Source: Microbacterium sp. SD291 | Lineage (GTDB): Bacteria > Actinomycetota > Actinomycetes > Actinomycetales > Microbacteriaceae | Reading direction: 5' to 3' | NCBI RefSeq assembly: GCF_017355365.1 | Contig: NZ_JADIJR010000013.1 | Span: forward strand, 33,891 to 97,890 | Length of the DNA: 64,000 nt | Part shown: in pieces, positions 22,918 through 29,212 of the stretch | Numbering within the stretch: position 1 is the first letter of the stretch | Layout: each line of letters begins with the position of its first letter | Translations under genes and position numbers: made by a program | The notes under the pieces: generated by a model | Databases searched by the model: none | What the model saw: only the letters and a program-made list of their open reading frames with translations | What the model was told of the DNA's origin: nothing

Positions 22918-23166
22918 ATGCGAACTCTATCTCTGTGCCTTTTGTCCGCCGGCGTCGCGCTCATAATCGCATTCGGAATCGTTACGTTCGAGGCCGGAAT
23001 GATCCTCGACGAAACCGGCGGTAACGGCCGGTTCCTGGCGGGTCAGGCAGTCATCGGCCTGAGTGGAGTCGTGCTCCTGCTCCTCGGCCTCGCTCTGTTT
23101 ATCCTGTGGGCAAAGCGGCACTATCCAGTAGAAGCGCCGAACGCAAAGCCGGTGCATGCCAGCTGA
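22918..23166 (+). CDS. Small two-helix membrane protein
   Basis: An 82-residue protein with two hydrophobic segments (residues 3-24 and 43-66) joined by a polar loop with GNGR, and a basic C-terminal tail. It starts eight bases after the DUF2599-like gene, with GAGGTG just upstream, so the two are cotranscribed; an inner-membrane role linked to the secreted partner, such as immunity or anchoring, is only a guess. Not recognised as a named family. Confidence 0.6.
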   Translation: MRTLSLCLLSAGVALIIAFGIVTFEAGMILDETGGNGRFLAGQAVIGLSGVVLLLLGLALFILWAKRHYPVEAPNAKPVHAS

Positions 23167-23181
23167 CTGAATCCACTGAAT

Positions 23182-23216
23182 CGCCGGTCGACTCCTTCAC
23201 TGCGAGTCGGCCGGCG
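23182..23216 (+). terminator. Hairpin terminator closing the element's rightward genes
   Basis: A 13-bp stem (CGCCGGTCGACTC with GAGTCGGCCGGCG, one G-U pair) and a 9-base loop, followed by CTTCGATTT, begins 15 bases after the stop of the small membrane protein. Confidence 0.75.
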
Positions 23217-23239
23217 CTTCGATTTGTCCTACTCGCTCA

Positions 23240-23398
23240 ATCCGCATCCTCATCGCGCTGGACGGTGCCGGGTCCTACGTGAACGCCTCGGTGCAGATCG
23301 GGCATCCGGCACACGTGCGGGTCGTGGCGGATGTGGCGGAGTGGTCGCTCGGGCTCGAGCCAGGCGCTCTGCGGGCGGCGATCGACGGGCAGACCTAG
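23240..23398 (+). pseudogene. Orphan C-terminal coding tail, 5' part missing
   Basis: A 52-codon stretch reading IRILIALDGAGSYVNASV...LRAAIDGQT and ending in TAG has the extreme third-position G/C bias of the resident genes, unlike the element to its left. Upstream in frame the bias disappears and a stop occurs at 23177; no plausible start is present. It therefore looks like the 3' end of a gene whose beginning was lost. I do not recognise the family. It converges on the MFS gene at 23422. Confidence 0.5.
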
Positions 23399-23421
23399 AC
23401 TCGGTCGGCGAGCCGGCCCGC

Positions 23422-25107
23422 TCACTCCGTCGCGAGATCCTCGACGGGCGCCGCGGCGATGGATGTGCGGGAGGTGCGAACGCCCGCGCGGTCGAGCATC
23501 GACGGAGACGGCGTCGAAGCGGCCAGTGCGGCGCTGAAGTCCGCTCCTGGGATGCGGAGCAGCCGGCACTCGGTCGCGGCCGTCACGGTCGCAGACCGTG
23601 CGGCGTCGTCGAGGAGACCGATCTCCCCGACATAGCCGGGCGTTGCGACATCGGGCAGGTCGATCGCGACGCCGTCGTCGCGCACGGCGCTGATCTGCAG
23701 CATCCCGTCGGTGAGCACCCACAGCGCGTCGGACGGGTCGCCCTGCCGGATGATGGTCTCCCCGGCCTGCACCGTGCGCTCTTCGACGGCTTCGGCAAGG
23801 TGCTCCAGGAGGCTGCGCGGCGCGCCGGCGAAGAGGTCCAGCTGTTCGAGGACGCTCGTGTACGGCGCGAGCCGGGCGGCCTTCTGCGCCATGTCCTTGT
23901 CGATCCGCAGCAGGACAGGCACCCCGATGAGGCCGAGCAGCGGCACGCCGAGGCCGATCGCGGCGAACGCCCAGCCGATCCCGAACTGCGCGAGCAGCCA
24001 GCTGCCGAGGATGGAGGTCAGCACCGCGCTGGCGAGGATCATCACGTCCACGGTGCCGATCACCCGCCCGAGAACGTCACGCGGCAGGTCGCGCTGGAGG
24101 GTGGTGAAGGCGAGGACGTCGACGATCACCATCCCGACGCCCGACACGACCTGCAGCAGCAGAGCGCTCGGGATGGATCCGACGAAGACGGATATCCACA
24201 GTGGCACGCACTGGATGACGAGCGCACCCGTGATGAGCAGGGTCAGCCGCCTCGACCCGGTGAGGCGCTGAGCGAGGCCCGCGACGATCACGCTGCCCAG
24301 GGCGTTGGCGGCGAGCAGCAGGCTGTATCCCGCGACGCCGCCGTCCAGGTGCTCGGCGAGCGACGGCAGCAGCACGGTCGCGGAGCTGGCGACGGCCGAG
24401 TCGAGCACGAGGAACATCGTGAGCACGAGCGCCTTGTGGTGCTTGCCGAGCGCTGCGACGCCAGACACCCACTGGGTGAAGGCGCCGCCGCCGGGTTCGG
24501 CGCTGCCCCGTGATCGCACCCGCAGCGTCCGGTACAGAAGAGCTGCGACGACGAAGCTCGCCGCATTGATCAGGATGCCCCAGACGGGCTCACCGACCAG
24601 CAGCAGGACGGCGCCGATCCCCGGTCCGACGACCACGATCACGCTCTCCAGCACCGCGAACAAGGCGTTCGCCGCCACCAGATCGGATTCGGGGACAGTC
24701 TCGGGGATGAGCGCTCCGGATGCCGCCCTCACCGGCGAGCACACGGCCGTGAGCAGCGCCGCCGCGAGCAGGAGCAGCCACAGCGGGGCGTCGAACACGA
24801 CGAGCGTCGCGATGCCCAGCGTCACGAACGCGGCGAGGATCGCGCTGACCATCAGCACCATCCGCCGGTCGTAGCGGTCGGCGAGCACACCGGCGTAACC
24901 GCCGCACAGCATCCCGACGATCCAGCGGACGGTGACGAGCGCCGCGATCCAGCCGGCGGAATGCGTGCGCTCGAAGACGTAGGAGATGAGGACGACGTTA
25001 TAAGCCCAGGATGCTCCGCCGTCCGCGATGAACGCCAGCGCGAGGGTGCGCAGGTCGTGATGTCTCAGCGCGGCGGTGAATCGCGGCTTCGCGACACGAG
25101 TTGCCAT
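23422..25107 (-). CDS. MFS transporter fused to a C-terminal cyclic nucleotide-binding domain
   Basis: A 561-residue membrane protein. About twelve hydrophobic segments fill residues 15-400; the loop GGYAGVLADRYDRRMVL is the MFS motif A. After a short linker a cyclic-nucleotide-binding-type beta roll follows (about 418-530), with TVQAGETIIRQGDPSDALWVLTDG, PGYVGEIGLLDDAARSATVTAA matching the phosphate-binding cassette (GEIGLL...RSATV). Transport activity gated by cAMP or another ligand is an inference. The gene stands alone; its 3' end converges on the orphan coding tail. Confidence 0.85.
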   Translation of the reverse strand: MATRVAKPRFTAALRHHDLRTLALAFIADGGASWAYNVVLISYVFERTHSAGWIAALVTVRWIVGMLCGGYAGVLADRYDRRMVLMVSAILAAFVTLGIATLVVFDAPLWLLLLAAALLTAVCSPVRAASGALIPETVPESDLVAANALFAVLESVIVVVGPGIGAVLLLVGEPVWGILINAASFVVAALLYRTLRVRSRGSAEPGGGAFTQWVSGVAALGKHHKALVLTMFLVLDSAVASSATVLLPSLAEHLDGGVAGYSLLLAANALGSVIVAGLAQRLTGSRRLTLLITGALVIQCVPLWISVFVGSIPSALLLQVVSGVGMVIVDVLAFTTLQRDLPRDVLGRVIGTVDVMILASAVLTSILGSWLLAQFGIGWAFAAIGLGVPLLGLIGVPVLLRIDKDMAQKAARLAPYTSVLEQLDLFAGAPRSLLEHLAEAVEERTVQAGETIIRQGDPSDALWVLTDGMLQISAVRDDGVAIDLPDVATPGYVGEIGLLDDAARSATVTAATECRLLRIPGADFSAALAASTPSPSMLDRAGVRTSRTSIAAAPVEDLATE

Positions 25108-25190
25108 TCCCGCATCCTGATCTCACGCGCGATCACGCGCATCGGTGAGATCACTGAAGTTCGAGCGTGACCGCGGGCCGGAAGTCCGTG

Positions 25191-25397
25191 TCAGGCGGAA
25201 CCGGGAGGCAGCTTGTCGACGCCGTGTCGCTTCGGCTTGTCCGGCTCGGCCTCGGTCGCCGGTGAGGCGTGCTCAGGGGCCTGCGGAGGGTCTGCGGCCG
25301 GATAGCCCGGCTCTTCGCCGTCGGTCGCCTCGTCGCGCTCCTCGGCCGGCGGGAGGTGGTCCCGCGGCTGCGTGATGTCGTCTGGATTGCGTGCCAT
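25191..25397 (-). CDS. Small charged hypothetical protein
   Basis: A 68-residue low-complexity protein beginning MARNPDDITQPRDHLPPAEERDEATDGEEPGYP and ending KRHGVDKLPPGSA; rich in Pro, Asp and Glu, with no membrane segment. An upstream in-frame ATG (25475) would add 26 less typical residues. No ribosome site is clear. Short proteins of this composition are frequent in Microbacteriaceae; function unknown. Confidence 0.5.
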   Translation of the reverse strand: MARNPDDITQPRDHLPPAEERDEATDGEEPGYPAADPPQAPEHASPATEAEPDKPKRHGVDKLPPGSA

Positions 25398-25542
25398 GAG
25401 CCCAGATTCCGCCCGCCGGCATCCGCTCGCCAGGGGGTTGTGAAGACGGGGCTCGTGTGGTTGGAGATCGCGCACGACGAGCAGCCCCTCGATCCTCGGG
25501 GGAAGTGGGATCGCGGGGCTGCTCGCAGCTCGTGCGCGCGGA

Positions 25543-26025
25543 TCAGCCCCTCACGGGTGCAACCCCGATGGCCCGCTCGCGCAGCTTGCCCAGCGCTCCG
25601 GCCGCCGGCAGGTGCTCCCAGTCGCCGGCCGTGGCCTCCAGTCCGATCGCGAGCCCGAGCGCGTAGTCCGCGTAGAAGTTCGGGACCGTCTTCAGCGCCG
25701 TCCGCCACGGGATCGGATCCGGCCCCTCCGGCAGCGGCGGGAACGGCTCCGGCTCCGGCGGGCAGATGTCGGGGATGTCGTCGAACGCGACGCCCAGCAA
25801 TCGCGCAGTGCCGGCGGCCTGGACCACGGCGTACGCGGTCCTGAGGCCGTACCGCACGCCCACCGCAGCCTCGGCGGGCGGCAGGGGCTGCGGGTTCAGG
25901 GCGACCGAGTTCACAGTCCTCCCGAGCGGACCGTTCGGACCGATGATCTCCTCCCACAGGGCGGGATGCCGGTTCGCGAGTATCGCCCACAGAGCCGTCT
26001 CGCGCAGTGACTTCCTGGGTGCCAT
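25543..26025 (-). CDS. Hypothetical protein with LNPQPLPP motif
   Basis: A 160-residue soluble protein. Residues 43-50 read LNPQPLPP, a motif I recall from assorted small actinobacterial proteins of unknown role, and a second proline-rich segment ICPPEPEPFPPLPEGPDP lies near residue 87. GAAGGAG precedes the ATG. Downstream there is a 145-base gap and upstream the start faces the rightward 26208 gene; the 180 bases between hold a GTATCAGG motif only. Confidence 0.6.
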   Translation of the reverse strand: MAPRKSLRETALWAILANRHPALWEEIIGPNGPLGRTVNSVALNPQPLPPAEAAVGVRYGLRTAYAVVQAAGTARLLGVAFDDIPDICPPEPEPFPPLPEGPDPIPWRTALKTVPNFYADYALGLAIGLEATAGDWEHLPAAGALGKLRERAIGVAPVRG

Positions 26026-26207
26026 GTCGGCGCCCTCCTTCCGGTCCGCGACGGCGGACCCTCATGGCTGCAGGGGCCGGGGACGACCCGCGACCCGGGT
26101 CACAGTGCAAGAGAGCCCGCGCACCGCCTTGATACATCGCAGCGGCACGTATCAGGGCGACCGGCATATCGCTCTCCGCTTCTGAGATGAACGAAGGAGA
26201 CCGGATC

Positions 26208-26492
26208 ATGAACACAGCAGTCCCACCCCGCCTCGAGGAGGCGGTCGACCGTCTCTCCCGCACCGTCGGGGCTCTCCTGGGCGGTACACCCGGAGCGCAG
26301 GAGGTCATCTGCAGTCTGGATTTCGCGGCGGCGGAGGCGCTCGCCGAAGTGCTCGAGGCCGGCCGGCACGGCGATGTCGCCGCGCGTCTCATGCATCGCT
26401 GGGCTGTCACGGAACCGGATTGGGACGAAGAGTACGGCGACGTCATCCGCCGGTGGCTCGCCCTCGACGTCGGGTCGATCCCGGCTCGCTGA
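26208..26492 (+). CDS. Small helical hypothetical protein
   Basis: A 94-residue acidic protein starting MNTAVPPRLEEAVDRLSRTVGALLG. GAAGGAGA seven bases ahead selects this ATG over the one at 26187, which overlaps the ribosome site. It is predicted to be mostly helical, with no membrane segment or metal motif. It precedes the sigma-factor gene by 69 bases in the same direction, and both upstream regions contain GTATCAGG, so it may belong to the same regulon. Confidence 0.55.
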   Translation: MNTAVPPRLEEAVDRLSRTVGALLGGTPGAQEVICSLDFAAAEALAEVLEAGRHGDVAARLMHRWAVTEPDWDEEYGDVIRRWLALDVGSIPAR

Positions 26493-26561
26493 AGAATCTT
26501 CCGCGGACATGTATCAGGAGCGCTCTACCGCTCTCTACCCGGTGTGGACACAATTGACCGT

Positions 26562-27170
26562 ATGACGCAGGAGGGGGCCGTTGCGGCGGTCGATTCCACG
26601 GAGCCCGCGCGCTGGGAACGCGCGGGCTCCCTCTTCTCACGCTGGCGCGAAGGCGACGGGCGTGCGATGGACGAGCTCGTGCGGCTCATGACGCCGTCGC
26701 TGTGGCACATCGTGCGCGCCTACGGGCTCGATGCCGCGCTCGCGCAGGACGTCGTGCAGACGACCTGGCTGACGCTCGTCCGCCGGCACGACTCGATCAT
26801 CGATCCGCGGGCGATCTCGGGATGGCTGACGATGTGCGCGCGCCGCGAGGCGTGGCGCGTGGGCAAGGGGCAGCGGCGCGACGGCGCGACCGACGCGGAC
26901 TCGCTCGAGCCGCGCCTGCCCGCGCACGAGTCGGCCGAGCAGACCGCCGAGGTGCAGGACGACAGCCGCCGGCTGTGGAGCTGCGTGCGGACGCTCGACG
27001 AGCGATGCCAGCGACTGCTGCGGGTCGTCGCTTTCGAGGAGCGCCCCGACTACGCGCGCATCGCGACGGACCTCCGGATGCCGATCGGGTCGATCGGGCC
27101 GACGCGTCAGCGGTGTCTCGGCAAGCTCCGCGCCCTGCTCGAGGGCGACGGCTGGGGAGGAAGATCATGA
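26562..27170 (+). CDS. ECF-like RNA polymerase sigma factor heading the protease operon
   Basis: A 202-residue sigma-70 family protein. Region 2 is LFSRWREGDGRAMDELV...YGLDAALAQDVVQTTWLTLVRR (about 20-75) with the conserved DxxQ-type core-binding helix; region 4 is CQRLLRVVAFEERPDYARIATDLRMPIGSIGPTRQRCLGKLR (about 145-190). GTG 26544 is an alternative start. It overlaps the next gene by four bases, and four more follow in the same direction, two of them CHAT proteases. No zinc-binding anti-sigma gene is adjacent; the 158-aa protein is the only candidate partner. Autoregulation is possible but not shown. Confidence 0.85.
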   Translation: MTQEGAVAAVDSTEPARWERAGSLFSRWREGDGRAMDELVRLMTPSLWHIVRAYGLDAALAQDVVQTTWLTLVRRHDSIIDPRAISGWLTMCARREAWRVGKGQRRDGATDADSLEPRLPAHESAEQTAEVQDDSRRLWSCVRTLDERCQRLLRVVAFEERPDYARIATDLRMPIGSIGPTRQRCLGKLRALLEGDGWGGRS

Positions 27171-27643
27171 CCAGGGACGATGGGGCCCGAAGCCCGGACG
27201 CCGCGCTGTTCGCGCGGCTTCGCGAGACGTGGGAGGCCGCCGATCCGGTGCCGGACGATCTCGTCGACCGGATGGTCGCCGCCGTCGCGGTCGAGGATCT
27301 GTCGCGCGCGTACGAGCTGCTGACGCTCGTCGAGGCGACGCCGCTCGCGGTGGTCCGCGGTGAGACCGACACCGCGACCCTGCAGTTCAGCGACGGGCAG
27401 ACCAGCGTGCTGCTGCACGTGACAGCGACCGAGGACGGCTCCCGCCGCGTCGACGGGTGGGTGGATGCCGAGGCGCTCGCCATCCGCCTCGCGCAGGGCG
27501 AGCGGGACTGGCCGGCCGTCGCCGGCGAGCACGGGCGCTTCCAGTTCGACTCGATCCCGGCAGGGGTCTCGAGGCTGCGCATCGTCGTGCGCGGCGGCGA
27601 CGGCGACCTGCACGAGTTCCAGACCCCGCAGTTCGAAGTGTGA
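27167..27643 (+). CDS. 158-aa protein between sigma factor and subtilase
   Basis: An acidic soluble protein. The N-terminal half is helical (ALFARLRETWEAADPVPDDLVDRMVAAVAVEDL, residues 10-45), and the C-terminal half is beta-rich, ending in FDSIPAGVSRLRIVV, reminiscent of carboxypeptidase-regulatory beta sandwiches. Coupled to the sigma gene by an ATGA overlap with GGAGG upstream, and 13 bases before the subtilase. By position it could be a non-membrane anti-sigma factor or sensor; no HxxxCxxC zinc motif is present. Family not recognised with certainty. Confidence 0.6.
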   Translation: MTRDDGARSPDAALFARLRETWEAADPVPDDLVDRMVAAVAVEDLSRAYELLTLVEATPLAVVRGETDTATLQFSDGQTSVLLHVTATEDGSRRVDGWVDAEALAIRLAQGERDWPAVAGEHGRFQFDSIPAGVSRLRIVVRGGDGDLHEFQTPQFEV

Positions 27644-27656
27644 GTGAGGAGAAGCC

Positions 27657-29192
27657 GTGAGCGATCAGGACGCGACGATGAGGGACCCGGACGACTGGCG
27701 GGAGGTGCGGCGCTTCGCGCTGCTCGACCCCTCCGGCGAGGTCCCCGGCTCGGTCTTCCCGACGCTGTACGTCGCCGACGAGCTCCTGGTTCACACCGCC
27801 GAGGCGGACCCGCGTGCGATCGAGGAGCTGCGCGCTCTGGCTGCGAAGGCGGGCTGGGCGCTCGACCTCGACGCGGAGGACGGCGGGGTCGAGGGCCCTC
27901 GCTCCGACCCGAAGCGCCGCCGCGCGCCTCGCCGCTCGCGCGGGGCGAGCACATCGGTCCTGCTGCATCTCGGCGTGGCATCCGACGCGGATCGCGTGGT
28001 CGCGACCCCCGACGCGTGGGCTCTGCTGCGTCAGGCGCGGCGCAGCGACTGGGGCCGGAGGGGCATCGGCCTCAATCACGTGCTGACCACCGACACGATC
28101 GGGCTCAACCCGTTCAAAGCCAATCCGTTCAAGGCGAACCCGTTCAAAGCGAACCCTTTCAAGGCGAATCCGTTCAAGGCGAACGCCGGCACCGTGGGGA
28201 TCGGCAGCTACGGCGACCTCGGCACCGGCGGCCTGCAGCCGGTGACCTACCTCGGGCCGGCTCCCGCACGCCGCCACCCGAACGCGACCCCGCCGATCGT
28301 CGCGGTGTTCGACACAGGCGCGGGAGAGCATCCGTGGCTCGCGGATGCCGTGATCGAGCCCCGGCTCCGCTCGGGCGAGCCCATCGGGATCGACCCGGCG
28401 TCGCCGACGGATCCGGAGCGCGACCCATCGCTCGCCGAGCCGCTGGACGGGATCTTCGACGACGCGGCGGGGCACGGCACATTCATCGCCGGCATCATCC
28501 GCCAGGAGTGCCCTGATGCCATGATCCTGCCGGCGCGGATCGCCGACGGCGAGGGCGTGATCCTCGAGAACGACCTGATCGGGGCGCTCGGGCGGCTCGT
28601 GGAGTTCATGGACGACACCACCCTCGAGAAGAAGCGCGGCGGCTCCAGGGTCGCGGTGCTGAATCTCTCGTTCAGCTACTACCACGAGACCCCGGACGAC
28701 CCTGGCACGGTGTCCGAACTCGGACGGCTTCTCGACGAGATCCGCGGGCGGGGCTGCGCCGTGGTCTGCTCCGCGGGGAACGAGGCGACATCGAGACCGA
28801 CCTATCCCGCCGCGATCCCCGCCGAGAAGCCGGACCTGCACGTGTCGGTCGGCGCGCTGAACCCCTCGGACCGCTCCGTGGCGCTGTTCTCGAACGTCGG
28901 AGACTGGGTCGAGGTGTACGCGCCGGGCGTCTCGCTGCTCTCCACGGTGCCGGTCGCGTTCGAGGGCGGGATCCAGGCCGGAACGAGGGATGACGGTCAC
29001 GGCCGTCGCCGGCAGACGCTGGACGTCGACGACTTCCGCGGCGGATTCGGGGTGTGGAGCGGCACGTCGTTCGCCGCGCCCGTCGTCGCGGGTCGCATCG
29101 CGGCGCAGATCGTGGCGGGCGAGAGCCCCGATGCCGCGAAGAAGATCGTGGTGAGCGAACTCGCCGGACGGGACCGCTCGCGGATGGAGTGA
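27657..29192 (+). CDS. S8 (subtilisin-family) serine peptidase with NPFKA repeats, no signal peptide
   Basis: A 511-residue subtilase. The triad is Asp219 (VAVFDTG), His273 (GHGTFIAG) and Ser471 (SGTSFAAP); the oxyanion Asn375 is in CSAGNE. There is no signal peptide or membrane anchor, so the enzyme is expected in the cytosol, unlike most subtilases. Residues 1-150 form an acidic then Arg-rich prodomain-like region, and residues 151-176 are five and one-fifth copies of NPFKA just before the catalytic domain. It lies between the sigma pair and the CHAT proteases in one direction. A zymogen processed at the repeat linker is a reasonable but untested idea. Confidence 0.88.
   Translation: MSDQDATMRDPDDWREVRRFALLDPSGEVPGSVFPTLYVADELLVHTAEADPRAIEELRALAAKAGWALDLDAEDGGVEGPRSDPKRRRAPRRSRGASTSVLLHLGVASDADRVVATPDAWALLRQARRSDWGRRGIGLNHVLTTDTIGLNPFKANPFKANPFKANPFKANPFKANAGTVGIGSYGDLGTGGLQPVTYLGPAPARRHPNATPPIVAVFDTGAGEHPWLADAVIEPRLRSGEPIGIDPASPTDPERDPSLAEPLDGIFDDAAGHGTFIAGIIRQECPDAMILPARIADGEGVILENDLIGALGRLVEFMDDTTLEKKRGGSRVAVLNLSFSYYHETPDDPGTVSELGRLLDEIRGRGCAVVCSAGNEATSRPTYPAAIPAEKPDLHVSVGALNPSDRSVALFSNVGDWVEVYAPGVSLLSTVPVAFEGGIQAGTRDDGHGRRRQTLDVDDFRGGFGVWSGTSFAAPVVAGRIAAQIVAGESPDAAKKIVVSELAGRDRSRME
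28107..28184 (+). repeat. 15-bp in-frame tandem repeat encoding NPFKA units
   Basis: Five copies of a 15-base unit (AACCCGTTCAAAGCG and synonymous variants) plus a final AAC. Third-position changes between copies are silent (AAC/AAT, CCG/CCT, AAA/AAG, GCC/GCG), so the amino-acid repeat is kept while the DNA drifts, pointing to selection on the peptide. Confidence 0.95.
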
Positions 29193-29212
29193 TCACGCGC
29201 CATCCTGAGAGC

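Larger units (their letters stand above)
19775..23235. mobile_element. Integrated element at the 3' end of tRNA-Ser, right boundary approximate
   Basis: A large serine recombinase lies directly against the tRNA 3' end and points into it. The interval 19790-23166 has visibly lower G+C and more A/T-ending codons than the flanks and holds only the recombinase, a secreted protein and a small membrane protein. No long direct repeat of the tRNA end is visible at the right side, as expected for serine integrases with short cores; the right edge is placed between the hairpin at 23216 and the coding tail at 23240. Minimal size suggests a decayed or mini element. Confidence 0.5.
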
